64,000 nt of DNA from positions 1 to 64,000 of the forward strand of contig NZ_QEPQ01000004.1 in the NCBI RefSeq assembly GCF_003252795.1, read 5' to 3'. The notes beneath the pieces were generated by a model. The model was not told the origin of the DNA. It saw only the letters and a program-made list of their open reading frames with translations, and did no database searches. Below are positions 1 to 12,027 of this stretch, piece by piece. The DNA comes from Haemophilus parainfluenzae (GTDB taxonomy: Bacteria; Pseudomonadota; Gammaproteobacteria; Enterobacterales; Pasteurellaceae). Both the position numbers and the translations under genes were made by a program. Within the stretch, counting starts at the first letter, position 1; each line of letters opens with the position of its first letter.

Positions 1-19
1 GTTTAGTTTCCTAGAAAAT

Positions 20-47
20 GCTCTATAAGCCATTCGACTTATAGAGC
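20..47 (-). terminator. Hairpin downstream of fusA
   Basis: A perfect 10-bp stem (20-29 with 38-47, loop 30-37) lies just after the fusA stop. On the minus strand it is followed by ATTTT, a short U-run. It probably terminates or attenuates the str operon transcript before whatever follows outside the window; tuf is expected there in related genomes but cannot be seen. Confidence 0.6.
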
Positions 48-63
48 GGATTGTTACAAAAAA

Positions 64-2166
64 TTATTTTTTACGCGCTTCAATTACTGCAGCAGCAACA
101 CTTGTTGGCGCTTCAGCATATTTTAACGGTTCCATTGAGTATGATGCACGACCTTGAGTTTGTGAACGTAAGTCTGTTGCATAACCGAACATTTCAGAAA
201 GTGGAACTTCTGCATCGATTTTAACAACGAATTCGTTCGCTTCTTGACCGTTAACCATAGCACGACGACGACTTAAGTCACCGATTACATCACCCACATA
301 CTCAGGTGGAGTTTCTACTTCAACTTTCATGATTGGCTCAAGTAGAACTGGGTTTGCTTTAGCGAACGCTGCTTTAAATGCTAAAGAAGCCGCTAATTTA
401 AACGCTAATTCTGATGAGTCAACATCATGGTATGAACCGAAGTGTAAACGTACACCAATATCTACTACCGGATAACCCGCTAATGGACCAGATTTAAGCT
501 GTTCTTGGATACCTTTATCAACTGCAGGAATGTATTCACCAGGGATTACACCACCTTTGATTTCGTTTACAAATTCGTAACCAGGACCTTCTGGATCTAA
601 TGGGTATAAGTCAATAACAACATGACCATATTGACCGCGACCACCAGATTGTTTTGCGTGTTTACCTTCCACATCGTTAACACGAGTACGGATAGTTTCA
701 CGGTAAGATACTTGTGGTTTACCGATATTAGCTTCCACTTTGAACTCACGTTTCATACGGTCAACGATGATATCTAAGTGTAACTCACCCATACCAGAAA
801 TAATGGTTTCACCAGATTCTTCATCAGTGTGAACACGGAATGAAGGGTCTTCTTGAGCTAGACGACCTAATGCAAGACCCATTTTTTCTTGGTCAGCTTT
901 AGTTTTAGGTTCTACTGCTACAGAGATTACTGGCTCTGGGAATTCCATACGCTCAAGGATGATTGGTGCTTCGATTGCACATAATGTATCACCCGTAGTT
1001 ACATCTTTTAAGCCGATTGCTGCAGCGATATCGCCCGCACGAACTTCTTTGATTTCTTCACGTTTATTAGCGTGCATCTGTACGATACGACCAAAACGTT
1101 CACGTTTTTGACGTACAGAGTTTAATACTGTATCACCAGAGTTAATTACACCTGAGTACACACGGAAGAAGGTTAAGTTACCTACGAATGGGTCAGTTGC
1201 AATTTTGAATGCTAATGAAGAGAACGGCTCATCATCGCTTGCATGACGTTCACCTTCAGTTTCATCTGGGTTGATACCTTTGATTGCTGGAATATCAGTT
1301 GGTGCTGGTAAGTATTCAACAACTGCATCAAGCATCGCTTGAACACCTTTGTTTTTGAATGCAGAACCACAAGTTACCAAGATGATTTCGTTTGCTAATA
1401 CGCGTTGACGAAGACCTGCTTTGATTTCTTCTTCGCTTAAGTCTTCACCACCAAGATATTTTTCCATTAATTCTTCAGTTGCTTCAGCTGCTGCATCAAC
1501 AAGGTTTTGACGCCATTCTTCGCACGCTGCTTGCATATCTGCTGGAATATCTTCATAAGTGAAGGTCATACCTTGGTCAGCTTCGTTCCAGTTGATCGCT
1601 TTCATTTTGATCAAATCAACAACACCAGTGAAACTTTCTTCTGCACCGATTGGAAGTTGAAGAGGAACAGCATTCGCACCTAAACGAGTTTTAAGTTGTT
1701 CAACAACACGTAAGAAGTTAGCACCAGTACGGTCCATTTTGTTTACGAACGCAATACGTGGAACTTGATATTTGTTAGCTTGACGCCATACAGTTTCAGA
1801 CTGAGGTTGAACACCACCAACTGCACAGTAAACCATTACCGCACCATCAAGAACACGCATAGAACGTTCTACTTCAACAGTAAAGTCTACGTGTCCCGGA
1901 GTATCGATAACGTTGATACGGTGTTGTGGGAACTGTTGTGACATACCAGACCAGAATGCGGTAGTTGCCGCAGAGGTAATGGTAATACCACGCTCTTGTT
2001 CTTGTTCCATCCAGTCCATTGTTGCTGCACCATCGTGTACTTCACCAATTTTGTGACTTACACCAGTGTAGAATAAGATACGTTCAGTGGTAGTAGTTTT
2101 ACCAGCATCAATGTGCGCACTAATACCGATATTACGATATCTTTCAATAGGGGTTGTACGAGCCAT
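64..2166 (-). CDS. fusA: Elongation factor G
   Basis: This is the GTPase that drives ribosomal translocation and, with RRF, ribosome recycling in the cytoplasm. The 700-residue length is typical. The G1 loop AHIDAGKT is at residues 17-24, the G3 motif DTPGH near 88-92 and the G4 motif NKMD near 142. Domains II to V follow, including the GRGQYGHV region of domain IV. It is the last of three genes in the str operon (rpsL-rpsG-fusA), 84 bp after rpsG. That gap contains a hairpin (2211-2231). No anomalies were seen. Confidence 0.98.
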   Translation of the reverse strand: MARTTPIERYRNIGISAHIDAGKTTTTERILFYTGVSHKIGEVHDGAATMDWMEQEQERGITITSAATTAFWSGMSQQFPQHRINVIDTPGHVDFTVEVERSMRVLDGAVMVYCAVGGVQPQSETVWRQANKYQVPRIAFVNKMDRTGANFLRVVEQLKTRLGANAVPLQLPIGAEESFTGVVDLIKMKAINWNEADQGMTFTYEDIPADMQAACEEWRQNLVDAAAEATEELMEKYLGGEDLSEEEIKAGLRQRVLANEIILVTCGSAFKNKGVQAMLDAVVEYLPAPTDIPAIKGINPDETEGERHASDDEPFSSLAFKIATDPFVGNLTFFRVYSGVINSGDTVLNSVRQKRERFGRIVQMHANKREEIKEVRAGDIAAAIGLKDVTTGDTLCAIEAPIILERMEFPEPVISVAVEPKTKADQEKMGLALGRLAQEDPSFRVHTDEESGETIISGMGELHLDIIVDRMKREFKVEANIGKPQVSYRETIRTRVNDVEGKHAKQSGGRGQYGHVVIDLYPLDPEGPGYEFVNEIKGGVIPGEYIPAVDKGIQEQLKSGPLAGYPVVDIGVRLHFGSYHDVDSSELAFKLAASLAFKAAFAKANPVLLEPIMKVEVETPPEYVGDVIGDLSRRRAMVNGQEANEFVVKIDAEVPLSEMFGYATDLRSQTQGRASYSMEPLKYAEAPTSVAAAVIEARKK

Positions 2167-2210
2167 TATTATAACCTTGTTAAGTTTAATATCTGTTTAT
2201 ATAAGGGTAA

Positions 2211-2231
2211 GGCTTCATCGAGGATGAAGCC
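2211..2231 (-). other. Intergenic hairpin between rpsG and fusA
   Basis: A 9-bp inverted repeat (GGCTTCATC at 2211-2219, GATGAAGCC at 2223-2231) sits between rpsG and fusA. No U-run follows in the direction of transcription, so it is more likely an mRNA processing or stability element than a terminator. Its function is not known. Confidence 0.35.
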
Positions 2232-2250
2232 CTTAAATTTTAAAAGCGTA

Positions 2251-2784
<534 letters not shown>

Positions 2785-2867
2785 TTAAAGTGAGCTAATG
2801 TGATACTGGAGTTTCTGATTTAAATTTTTACTAATTTAGACGTTTGGCCTTACTTAACGGAGTTCCA

Positions 2868-3257
<390 letters not shown>

Positions 3258-3333
3258 TTAAATGTTATTCATAATAGAATGTTTGTTACAAAATCTATCT
3301 CTCTATCCAATAGACAGAATAAATAGACGCTGA

Positions 3334-3362
3334 ATTTTAATGGTTTCGTCTAGCATTGTCAA
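3334..3362 (-). promoter_or_regulatory. Sigma-70 promoter of the str operon
   Basis: On the minus strand TTGACA (3357-3362) is separated by 17 bp from TAAAAT (3334-3339). Both hexamers are close to consensus and the spacing is optimal. Transcription would start near 3327, leaving a leader of about 85 nt before rpsL. Confidence 0.75.
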
Positions 3363-3500
3363 TATTTAAACAGAAATAGGATCGCAAAGGATCGCTTAGC
3401 AAAAAATTCAGATAAAACAGACTGCACTTTGCCAAATCAATTGCATGCCTGAAGCCAGGGTTTTATAATTCCAAACAGAATTATTTTGTTGGCAATCATT

Positions 3501-4886
3501 ATGTTACGTTCATTTATTTTTCACTTACGTTATTTCTATCATAAAAAACTTCGACAAACGCATCGTATCTCTCATAAAACACTCGAGTTTGTATGTTTAC
3601 TGATTGGTGCGACGTTTGTTGCCCTCTTTTCCTTTGGATTTGCCAAGCTAGCCGATATCGGACTTGAATTTAATGCCTATTGGTCTGCTAAATACCCTCT
3701 CGCCGTTTGGATCGTTTTACCGCTTGGTCTTGCATTTCTCACCTGGTTTACCGCCAAATACACGCCTTATGTTGGTGGCAGCGGTATTCCACAAGTGATC
3801 GCCTCCATTAATATTCCTTATAATGGTTATAAAACAAAACTGGTTGAATTTCGCCAAACTATTTGGAAAATTCCGCTTACTTTCTTTGCAATGGTTATCG
3901 GTGCTTCTGTTGGACGAGAAGGCCCTTCTGTTCAAGTTGGTGCTGCTGTTATGCTGAGTTGGGGAAATTTCTGTCGTAAATATAACTTTGCTTTCCGCGG
4001 ATTAAGTACGAATGAACTCGTTGCAACGGGTGCAGCAGGCGGTCTTGCTGCCGCATTTAATGCCCCTTTGGCTGGCGTAATTTTTGCCATTGAAGAATTA
4101 GGTCGAGGTGTGATGTTACGCTGGGAACGCCGCGTGTTGCTCGGTGTATTAGCGGCCGGTTTTATTTTAGTGGCGATTCAAGGCAATAGCCCTTACTTTC
4201 CTGTTTATAAGGGTACGACCTCCATTCCTTATTTATATCTTTGGCTTGCCATTTGTGGCGTCATCTGCGGCGTACTGGGTGGTATATTTGGACGACTCCT
4301 TGCCAAAGGGCTTGCGGGGCTGTCTCCAATCAAATGGCGTGATTGGATCCGTAAACACCCTATTTATATTGCCTTATTACTTGGTTTATTGCTTGCGGCT
4401 ATGGGCACCTACAGCGAAGGACAAACCTATGGAACAGGTTATGATGTTGTTGCAAGAGCATTAGAAGGACAACTTGTTTCACCTGAAGTGGGGATACTAA
4501 AACTCTTCGCAACGGTTACGACGTATTGGAATGGCATCGCGGGCGGAATTTTTACGCCATCTCTCACTACTGGCGCGGGTATCGGCACCATGTTATGGGA
4601 AATCAGCAACGGCATGGTCGATCAACGCTTTTTGGTCATTTTATGTATGGCAGCCTTTTTAGCCGGTGGTACACAATCCCCTGTGACAGCCAGCGTAGTG
4701 GTGATGGAAATGACTGGGGCTCAACCTGTGCTGATTTGGCTCTTGATTTCCAGTATCATTGCCTCCATAATTTCGCGCCAATTTAGTCCGAAACCTTTTT
4801 ACCACTTTGCGGCTGGACGTTTCCGCCAACGAATGCAGGAACAACAAGCAGAAGATCTTCGCCGTAACGAGATTCAAGAGAAATAA
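3501..4886 (+). CDS. clcA: ClC-family H+/Cl- antiporter
   Basis: This is an inner-membrane chloride/proton exchanger of the ClC family, in E. coli linked to extreme acid resistance. The signature motifs are all present: GSGIPQ, GREGP with the gating glutamate, IEEL with the internal proton-transfer glutamate, and GIFTPS. Having both glutamates argues for an antiporter rather than a channel. From the ATG at 3501 it is 461 residues; a TTG at 3486 in the same frame is an alternative start, and neither has a convincing ribosome binding site. It lies 3 bp upstream of dusA and is probably cotranscribed with it. Confidence 0.9.
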   Translation: MLRSFIFHLRYFYHKKLRQTHRISHKTLEFVCLLIGATFVALFSFGFAKLADIGLEFNAYWSAKYPLAVWIVLPLGLAFLTWFTAKYTPYVGGSGIPQVIASINIPYNGYKTKLVEFRQTIWKIPLTFFAMVIGASVGREGPSVQVGAAVMLSWGNFCRKYNFAFRGLSTNELVATGAAGGLAAAFNAPLAGVIFAIEELGRGVMLRWERRVLLGVLAAGFILVAIQGNSPYFPVYKGTTSIPYLYLWLAICGVICGVLGGIFGRLLAKGLAGLSPIKWRDWIRKHPIYIALLLGLLLAAMGTYSEGQTYGTGYDVVARALEGQLVSPEVGILKLFATVTTYWNGIAGGIFTPSLTTGAGIGTMLWEISNGMVDQRFLVILCMAAFLAGGTQSPVTASVVVMEMTGAQPVLIWLLISSIIASIISRQFSPKPFYHFAAGRFRQRMQEQQAEDLRRNEIQEK

Positions 4887-4889
4887 AAT

Positions 4890-5876
4890 ATGTCAGAAAA
4901 CCAACCGCACTTTTACCGTGGCCGCTTTTCCGTTGCGCCGATGTTAGATTGGACGACACGCCATTGTCGCTATTTTCATCGCCAATTTAGTAAACATGCG
5001 TTGCTTTATACTGAAATGGTTACGGCTCCCGCCATTATTCATGCGAAATACGATCATTTAGATTTTTATTTGCAAGAAAACCCAGTTGCCCTACAACTCG
5101 GTGGAAGCGATCCTGCTCAGCTTAAACATTGTGCCAAATTAGCCGAAGAAAGAGGCTATCATGAAATTAATCTGAATGTGGGTTGCCCTTCCGATCGCGT
5201 GCAAAATGGTATGTTTGGTGCTTGCTTAATGGCAAAAGCAGATTTAGTAGCAGAATGTATTGCAGAAATGCAAAGTGTCGTGAATATTCCTGTCACCGCG
5301 AAAACGCGTATTGGCATTGATGATTTGGATAGCTATGAATTTCTCTGCGATTTTATCGAAAAAGTCCATCATGCAGGCTGCCAAGAATTTATTGTTCATG
5401 CACGAAAAGCCTGGCTTTCAGGATTAAGCCCGAAAGAGAATCGCGAGATTCCCCCTTTGGATTATGAGCGTGTTTATCAATTGAAAAAAGACTTTCCGCA
5501 GTTGACCATTGCAATTAATGGAGGTATTAAAACCATCGAAGAAATGAAACATCATTTGCAATTTGTGGATGGTGTGATGGTTGGGCGTGAGGCTTATCAA
5601 AATCCGTCGTTATTGGGCTATATTGATCAAATGCTTTTTGATACTAATGCGGATATCGTCACACCAAGACAAGCGGTGGAAGCCATGTTCCCTTACATTG
5701 AAAAACAACTGAGCCAAGGTGTTTATCTAAATCATATCGTTCGACATATGCTCGGTGCATTTCAAAACTGCAAAGGGGCAAGACAATGGCGACGCTATCT
5801 AAGTGAAAATGCCTTTAAACAAGGCGCAGGAATTGAAGTGGTTGAAACGGCATTAAGCTTTGTGGAAACCAATTAA
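4890..5876 (+). CDS. dusA: tRNA-dihydrouridine(20/20a) synthase
   Basis: A flavin-dependent enzyme that reduces U20 and U20a in the tRNA D-loop with NADPH. Visible features are the start of a TIM barrel ([11 protein letters not shown], residues 9-19), the catalytic cysteine in [12 protein letters not shown] near residue 100, KTRIGID, and the phosphate-binding INGGI and [10 protein letters not shown] strands. At 328 residues it matches DusA rather than DusB or DusC. It follows clcA by 3 bp and ends in a USS-pair terminator shared with the convergent ribB. Confidence 0.93.
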   Translation: MSENQPHFYRGRFSVAPMLDWTTRHCRYFHRQFSKHALLYTEMVTAPAIIHAKYDHLDFYLQENPVALQLGGSDPAQLKHCAKLAEERGYHEINLNVGCPSDRVQNGMFGACLMAKADLVAECIAEMQSVVNIPVTAKTRIGIDDLDSYEFLCDFIEKVHHAGCQEFIVHARKAWLSGLSPKENREIPPLDYERVYQLKKDFPQLTIAINGGIKTIEEMKHHLQFVDGVMVGREAYQNPSLLGYIDQMLFDTNADIVTPRQAVEAMFPYIEKQLSQGVYLNHIVRHMLGAFQNCKGARQWRRYLSENAFKQGAGIEVVETALSFVETN

Positions 5877-5887
5877 GACTAAAATGC

Positions 5888-5928
5888 AAAGTGCGGTCAG
5901 AATTTAACAGATTTTCTGACCGCACTTT
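5888..5928. terminator. Bidirectional USS-pair terminator (dusA/ribB)
   Basis: Two uptake sequences in inverted orientation extend into a 15-bp perfect stem (5888-5902 with 5914-5928), followed by TTGTTTTC on the plus strand. It lies between convergent dusA and ribB and can terminate both. Confidence 0.75.
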
Positions 5929-5946
5929 TGTTTTCTGAGTATTTGA

Positions 5947-6594
5947 TTAGCAATGATGTTTTTGACGATATGCCACTAAATCTTCAATCGTTAACACCGC
6001 ATAACCAAATTTTTTCGCAAATTCGATAATTTCTGGTGCGCGAGCCATGGTGCCATCATCATTCGTGATTTCACAAATCACACCAGCCGGTTTAAAACCG
6101 CTTAAACGTGCTAAATCAACTGAGGCTTCAGTATGACCGCGGCGTGCTAAAACACCGCCTTCTGCAGCACGTAATGGGAAAACATGTCCAGGTCGGTGAA
6201 GATCTGTGGGTTTCGCCTGATCTGCAATTGCCGCTTTGATTGTGGTGACGCGATCTTGTGCTGATACACCTGTTGACACACCTTCTGCCGCTTCAATCGT
6301 CACAGTAAATGCGGTTTTATTCACGCTATTGTTATGCTCAACCATCGGAGGTAAATCAAGCTGTTTGCATTGTTCATCGGTGATACATAAACACACGATA
6401 CCACTGCCATAACGAATAAGTTTTGCCATTTGTTCTGGGGTAATAGTTTCTGCTGGGAAGATTAAATCGCCTTCATTCTCGCGATCTTCATCATCCAATA
6501 CTAATACGCCATTACCTTGTTTGAATGCGTTCAGTGCATTAATTACCCGTTCTTCGCCGGTCGCACCAAATGCAGATAAAATTGACTGATTCAT
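5947..6594 (-). CDS. ribB: 3,4-dihydroxy-2-butanone 4-phosphate synthase
   Basis: It converts ribulose 5-phosphate to the four-carbon precursor of riboflavin. Motifs seen: the acidic [13 protein letters not shown] Mg2+-binding site, RPGHVFPL, and the GHTEASVDL loop. It is a stand-alone RibB of 215 residues, with no GTP cyclohydrolase II domain fused. The frame is open further upstream, but the ATG at 6594 has an AAAGGA site and gives the normal N-terminus MNQSIL. It is preceded by an FMN riboswitch (6688-6853), so expression should fall when FMN is plentiful. Confidence 0.95.
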   Translation of the reverse strand: MNQSILSAFGATGEERVINALNAFKQGNGVLVLDDEDRENEGDLIFPAETITPEQMAKLIRYGSGIVCLCITDEQCKQLDLPPMVEHNNSVNKTAFTVTIEAAEGVSTGVSAQDRVTTIKAAIADQAKPTDLHRPGHVFPLRAAEGGVLARRGHTEASVDLARLSGFKPAGVICEITNDDGTMARAPEIIEFAKKFGYAVLTIEDLVAYRQKHHC

Positions 6595-6660
6595 CGTAAT
6601 TTCCTTTGTTGTTACGTTAAAATTAACCAGAATCAGGGCTGAGAAATGCAAATAAATAGA

Positions 6661-6683
6661 ACGGAATTGGGAACCCAATCCGT
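6661..6683 (-). terminator. Expression-platform hairpin of the ribB riboswitch
   Basis: A stem of about 10 bp with one bulge or mismatch (ACGGA-TTGGG against CCCAA-TTCCGT) lies directly after the FMN aptamer on the minus strand, followed by the U-rich TCTATTTATTT. It looks like the terminator half of a transcription-attenuating riboswitch, 67 bp upstream of the ribB start codon. Confidence 0.6.
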
Positions 6684-6687
6684 TTTA

Positions 6688-6853
6688 TTCTCTTTCATCC
6701 AGACTATACTGTCGGCTTTGGAATTTCACCAAATCTGCTAACCTTAAAAGTACAAAGCGAAACAATTTTGTTAAAACACAATCAAAATTGACCGCACTTT
6801 TAAGTGCTCGTGGGCTGTCACCACCGGTAGGGAATTTCACCCTGCCCTGAGAA
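6688..6853 (-). ncRNA. FMN riboswitch (RFN element)
   Basis: Read on the minus strand, the leader contains the conserved RFN blocks in order: AGGGCAGGGTGAAATTCCC, ACCGGTGGTGACAGCCCACGAGC, then GATTTGGTGAAATTCC, AAAGCCGACAG and AGTCTGGATGAAAGAGAA. The P1 helix pairs TTCTC (6849-6853 side) with GAGAA (6688-6692 side). The variable arm between the two halves contains a complete USS. The sequence blocks are nearly identical to the consensus, so the aptamer call is firm; the control mode (termination, see 6661-6683) is inferred. Confidence 0.95.
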
Positions 6854-6940
6854 TGCAGGCCGTAGTATAACGCAAAATGTCACGGTAAAAAATCATTCAA
6901 TGAAAAATGTTTTTATTTGCACAAAGATTGCATAAAATAG

Positions 6941-8095
<1,155 letters not shown>

Positions 8096-8096
8096 A

Positions 8097-8777
8097 ATGC
8101 TTTTATTCGCAGGCGATCCACACGGAAGTTATGAACATCTTTATCCTTTCGTGCAAGAAAATGATAACGTTGCCCTGATTATTTTGGGCGACTTGCAACT
8201 TTCTTCGCCTGATGAATTAGATAAACTCGCACAACATTGTGATATTTGGTTTATTCACGGTAATCATGACAGCAAAACCGTTGCCGCATTTGATTCGATT
8301 TGGGGCACTCATTGGAAATCGCGTAATTTGCATAATCGTGTTGTTGAAATTCAAGGACAACGCATTGCAGGCTTAGGAGGAGTATTCCGTGGGCAAATCT
8401 GGATGCCACCCAATAAGCCAATGTATTTTGATCCTATCCACTATTGCCAATATAGTCCACAAGAAAAAATTTGGCGTGGCGGTGTACCATTACGCCATCG
8501 CACGTCTATTTTCCCTTCTGATATCGAAGCCATTGAAAACGAGCAAGCCGATATTCTAATTTGCCATGAAGCACCAAAGCCTCACCCAATGGGATTTCGT
8601 GTGATTAATCAACTTGCTGAAAAATTAGGGGTAAGACACGTTTTCCATGGCCATCACCACGATAACGTCGAATACAAGACAAATTTCCCTTATAAAATCA
8701 CGAATGTCGGTTTTAGAAGTGTCACAGACGTACAAGGAAATTATTTATTAAAAACTATTGATGATCGAGAAAAATGA
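8097..8777 (+). CDS. Calcineurin-like metallophosphoesterase
   Basis: A 226-residue member of the calcineurin-like phosphoesterase family. The metal-binding motifs appear in order: GDPHG (residues 6-10), GDLQ, GNHDS, an H in ILICHEAP, and GHHHDN. The first motif is normally GDxHG. The start is one base after the nadR stop, so the two genes are translationally linked. That coupling hints at a phosphate-ester substrate connected to nicotinamide nucleotide metabolism, but this is only inference. The true substrate is unknown. Confidence 0.8.
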   Translation: MLLFAGDPHGSYEHLYPFVQENDNVALIILGDLQLSSPDELDKLAQHCDIWFIHGNHDSKTVAAFDSIWGTHWKSRNLHNRVVEIQGQRIAGLGGVFRGQIWMPPNKPMYFDPIHYCQYSPQEKIWRGGVPLRHRTSIFPSDIEAIENEQADILICHEAPKPHPMGFRVINQLAEKLGVRHVFHGHHHDNVEYKTNFPYKITNVGFRSVTDVQGNYLLKTIDDREK

Positions 8778-8830
8778 TCAAATAAAGCGTTAATTGTTTT
8801 TGATAAAAAGAAAAATTTGAAGAGAAAAGA

Positions 8831-8907
8831 TGGCGCACCCGAAAGGATTCGAACCTTTGACCGCTCGGTTCGTAGCCGAGTACTCTATCCAGCTGAGCTA
8901 CGGGTGC
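8831..8907 (-). tRNA. tRNA-Arg (ACG), copy 1
   Basis: A 77-nt tRNA with encoded CCA. The anticodon loop CTACGAA gives ACG, which would be deaminated to ICG and read CGU, CGC and CGA. It is the last of three tRNAs transcribed leftwards. It differs from copy 2 by one compensated base pair in the T-stem. Confidence 0.97.
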
Positions 8908-8960
8908 GTAGTGATGTTTTATCCTTCGTGACCATTTTATCTGATAGAGCCGATTTAAAA

Positions 8961-9037
8961 TGGCGCACCCGAGAGGATTCGAACCTCTGACCGCTCGGTT
9001 CGTAGCCGAGTACTCTATCCAGCTGAGCTACGGGTGC
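8961..9037 (-). tRNA. tRNA-Arg (ACG), copy 2
   Basis: A 77-nt tRNA, identical to copy 1 (53 bp away) except for an A-T to G-C base-pair exchange in the T-stem. Anticodon ACG, CCA encoded. It is the second gene of the tRNA operon, 24 bp after tRNA-Ser. Confidence 0.97.
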
Positions 9038-9061
9038 AGAATAAATAAAACTAACAACAAA

Positions 9062-9155
9062 TGGCGGTGAGAGAGGGATTCGAACCCTCGATGGAGTTTT
9101 TGACCCCATACTCCCTTAGCAGGGGAGCGCCTTCAGCCTACTCGGCCATCTCACC
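9062..9155 (-). tRNA. tRNA-Ser (GCT)
   Basis: A 94-nt class II tRNA with the long variable arm expected for serine. The anticodon loop CTGCTAA gives GCT, which reads AGC and AGU. CCA is encoded. It is the first gene of the tRNA operon, 20 bp downstream of the promoter's -10 element. Confidence 0.97.
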
Positions 9156-9175
9156 ACATTCGGTGTGTGGGCGGT

Positions 9176-9203
9176 ATAATACGTTTTTTTGAAAATATGT
9201 CAA
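9176..9203 (-). promoter_or_regulatory. Promoter of the tRNA operon
   Basis: On the minus strand a perfect TTGACA (9198-9203) is followed after 16 bp by TATTAT (9176-9181) and then a GC-rich discriminator, ACCGCCC. Such discriminators are typical of stable-RNA promoters under growth-rate or stringent control. It would serve tRNA-Ser and both tRNA-Arg genes. Confidence 0.75.
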
Positions 9204-9315
9204 ATCATTTTTTGAAAAAGCGATGTTGGTTGCTTGATTTATCTACATTTTGCATAAATAAAGTGCGGTTGAAAAAACAAATATATTTCTCACCGCTCTT
9301 TAATTTTTATCATCT

Positions 9316-11328
9316 CTAGCCTTTTAAAATTGCCCGCAGACGATCAAGCTGACTAGAAGTTTGTTGTTGCTTCTGCTCTGCCGTTAATTTGGGCTTATCT
9401 TTTTCCCATTGCACATCATCTTGTGGCAACTCAGCCAAGAAACGACTCGGCTCTGGACGAATTAACTCACCAAACTGACGCCGTTCACGACAAAGAGAAA
9501 AAGTCAGCGTTTGTTGTGCTCGCGTAATGCCCACATAGGCTAGACGGCGTTCTTCTTCCACATTGTCTTCATCAATACTGGTTTGATGCGGCAAAATCCC
9601 CTCTTCCATACCGATTAAATACACATGAGGGAACTCTAAACCTTTGGAGGCATGCAGCGTCATCAATTGCACTTGATCGCTCTCGTCATCATCTTCACCG
9701 CGTTCCATCATATCGCGCAAGGTTAAACGGGTAACCACTTGATTTAAAGTCATCGGCTCATTCACGTCATCGCCTTTGAGCATCTCCTCTACCCAGCTAA
9801 ATAAGGTTGCCACGTTTTTACTTTGCATTTCGGCGGCTTTCGGGCTGGTGGCATACTCATACAAATATTCTTCGTAATGTAATGAAGAGAGCAAAGAACA
9901 CACAGCCGTTTCAGGATCAGAACGTAAACTTTGATCATTCAACTCCACAATCCAACGACCAAATTTTTGCAACGCATCATAGGCTTTTGGCGTGACTCGT
10001 TGCATGAGTTCAAACTCAAAAATCGTCTCAAATAAGCTGATATGTTTTTCTTGTGCCAACTCACCTAATTTTTGCAGTGTTGCAGTACCTATTTCTCGTT
10101 TTGGTGTATTCACTATACGTAAGAAGGCTGCATCATCATCTTGATTTACCACTAAACGCAAGTAGGCCATCATATCCTTAATTTCAGCGCGGGAGAAAAA
10201 AGATGTCCCGCCAGAAATTTTGTATGGAATACGGTTTTGCATCAGCACTTTTTCTAATAGACGGGATTGATGATTACCGCGATATAAAATCGCATAATCC
10301 TTAAATTTAGTTTTACGGCTAAAACGATGAGCGATCAATTCTGCCACAATTCGTTCAGCTTCATGCTCTTCATTTTTTGCTTCAATGACTTGCAGTTTTT
10401 CACCTTCGCCCAAGTTGGAAAAAAGCTTTTTGTCGAACACGTGCTCGTTGTTATCAATTAAAATGTTGGCACAATGCAAAATACGATGAGTGGAACGGTA
10501 ATTTTGTTCTAATTTGATGACTTGCAAACGCGGAAAATCATCACGTAATCGCACCATATTTTGCGGTCGAGCACCTCGCCAAGAATAAATGGACTGGTCG
10601 TCATCACCCACTACGGTAAAACAAGCTCTCTCACCGACGAGTAATTTGATGAGTTCATATTGGCTAGTATTGGTATCTTGATATTCATCCACCAACAAAT
10701 AGCGGATTTTCTCCTGCCATTTTGACCGCACTTCTTCGTTCTGTTTGAAGAGTAAGGTCGGCAACATAATCAAATCATCAAAATCCAATGCATTATAAGC
10801 ACGGATTTGCGCCGCATAACGCTCATAACATTTTGCAAAGGTTTGATATTTGGCATCTTTCGCTAAGGCATAAGCTTGTTTTGGCGAAACCAAATCATTC
10901 TTCCAGTTGGAAATAACGGAAATTAATTCACGCAGTAAGTCTTTATCTTCCTGCAGCACATCTGCCGTCAGTTCTTTTAGTAAGGCAAGTTGATCGTGCT
11001 CATCAAACAAGGTCATATTCGATTTAAAGCCTAAAGCTTTATATTCCCGTTTGATAATGTCGAAACCTAAGGTATGGAAAGTGGAAACAATCAATCCTTT
11101 GGATTTTTCTTTACCAATGGAATGGGCTACACGCTCTTTCATTTCACGAGCGGCTTTGTTGGTAAATGTCACGGCAGCGATCTGTTTAGGTAAATAACCA
11201 CAGTGTTCAATCAAATGAGCAATCTTATTGATGATCACGCGAGTTTTGCCAGAGCCTGCGCCAGCTAGCACCAAGCAAGGCCCGCTGACATATTCGACAG
11301 CCTGTTGTTGTTGAGGATTGAGTTTCAT
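9316..11328 (-). CDS. rep: ATP-dependent DNA helicase Rep
   Basis: A superfamily 1A 3'-5' helicase that helps the replisome pass protein blocks and restart forks. The 670-residue length fits Rep. Seen in order: Walker A AGAGSGKT (22-29), TFTNKAA (motif Ia), DEYQD (II), [13 protein letters not shown] (III), QNYRS (IV), [10 protein letters not shown] (V) and YVGITRA (VI). The short C-terminus ends without the long UvrD/PcrA tail. The start at 11328 gives the typical [11 protein letters not shown] opening. It lies 13 bp after the small lipoprotein gene, probably in the same transcript as waaA and coaD. Confidence 0.93.
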   Translation of the reverse strand: MKLNPQQQQAVEYVSGPCLVLAGAGSGKTRVIINKIAHLIEHCGYLPKQIAAVTFTNKAAREMKERVAHSIGKEKSKGLIVSTFHTLGFDIIKREYKALGFKSNMTLFDEHDQLALLKELTADVLQEDKDLLRELISVISNWKNDLVSPKQAYALAKDAKYQTFAKCYERYAAQIRAYNALDFDDLIMLPTLLFKQNEEVRSKWQEKIRYLLVDEYQDTNTSQYELIKLLVGERACFTVVGDDDQSIYSWRGARPQNMVRLRDDFPRLQVIKLEQNYRSTHRILHCANILIDNNEHVFDKKLFSNLGEGEKLQVIEAKNEEHEAERIVAELIAHRFSRKTKFKDYAILYRGNHQSRLLEKVLMQNRIPYKISGGTSFFSRAEIKDMMAYLRLVVNQDDDAAFLRIVNTPKREIGTATLQKLGELAQEKHISLFETIFEFELMQRVTPKAYDALQKFGRWIVELNDQSLRSDPETAVCSLLSSLHYEEYLYEYATSPKAAEMQSKNVATLFSWVEEMLKGDDVNEPMTLNQVVTRLTLRDMMERGEDDDESDQVQLMTLHASKGLEFPHVYLIGMEEGILPHQTSIDEDNVEEERRLAYVGITRAQQTLTFSLCRERRQFGELIRPEPSRFLAELPQDDVQWEKDKPKLTAEQKQQQTSSQLDRLRAILKG

Positions 11329-11341
11329 ATCTTAATGCAAA

Positions 11342-11554
11342 TTAATTTGACCACGCATAAGGCAACAATGCAGTATCTAATAAAAATGACAGTGGCAAAT
11401 CTAAAATAGGTAAGCCCCATTTTTGTGCCATCTCTAAATCATAAGCCGCACCCGCGTAAGGTGTGTATTTCTCGGATGGATCGATTAATTTCACCACCGT
11501 ACCACAACCTGTTAATGTTAAAAGTGCGGTTAAAATCAGAAGTGTTTTTTTCAT
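11342..11554 (-). CDS. YceK/YidQ-like small lipoprotein
   Basis: A 70-residue predicted lipoprotein. The signal peptide [17 protein letters not shown] ends in a lipobox with Cys17, followed by [23 protein letters not shown] and a hydrophobic Pro/Leu-rich C-terminus. This pattern recalls the YceK/YidQ (DUF1375) family, of unknown function. A USS is embedded in the signal peptide as LTAL. It overlaps the coaD stop by 4 bp and sits in the waaA-coaD-rep gene string. Confidence 0.75.
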   Translation of the reverse strand: MKKTLLILTALLTLTGCGTVVKLIDPSEKYTPYAGAAYDLEMAQKWGLPILDLPLSFLLDTALLPYAWSN

Positions 11555-12027
11555 TCACGACGTGCTTTTAAAGCTAAATAAACGGCTTCCGGCACCAGTT
11601 CTTTCACATCGCCATGGTGCAAATAAATTTCTCGTACAATCGTGGAAGACACAAACGCCCATTTTTCTGTTGGTGGGAAAAACAAACTATCCACACCATC
11701 GGTTAATAAACGGTTTAACGCGGCCAATTGTAATTCGTATTCAAAATCTGTCGTTGTACGCACACCACGAATAATCGCAGTAATTTTTTTAGCTTTAATT
11801 TCATTTGCGAGTAAATCAGAGAATCCAAATACTTCCACATTGGGTAAATGAGCGACCGATTGACGTACCAGCTCAACACGTTCGTCCAATGAGAACAATG
11901 GCTTTTTGCTCGGACTATTCGCAACCGCAACAAAAACTTTCGGGAAAATGACCGCACTTCGCGCAATGATATCTAAATGCCCGTTAGTAATCGGGTCAAA
12001 CGTGCCAGGGTAAATTACGCTTGTCAT
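11551..12027 (-). CDS. coaD: Phosphopantetheine adenylyltransferase
   Basis: It catalyses the penultimate step of coenzyme A synthesis, adenylating 4'-phosphopantetheine. The 158-residue protein opens [12 protein letters not shown], the TxGH nucleotidyltransferase motif. [14 protein letters not shown] and the SSTIVRE loop follow. It overlaps waaA by 4 bp upstream and the lipoprotein gene by 4 bp downstream. The waaA-coaD pairing is widespread in Gram-negative bacteria and was the origin of coaD's old name kdtB. Confidence 0.96.
   Translation of the reverse strand: MTSVIYPGTFDPITNGHLDIIARSAVIFPKVFVAVANSPSKKPLFSLDERVELVRQSVAHLPNVEVFGFSDLLANEIKAKKITAIIRGVRTTTDFEYELQLAALNRLLTDGVDSLFFPPTEKWAFVSSTIVREIYLHHGDVKELVPEAVYLALKARRE

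Noticed and set aside
8885-9109. A 74-codon minus-strand open frame across the tRNA operon
   Set aside because: It covers two complete tRNAs, and its translation ([16 protein letters not shown]) is the familiar false reading of tRNA genes.
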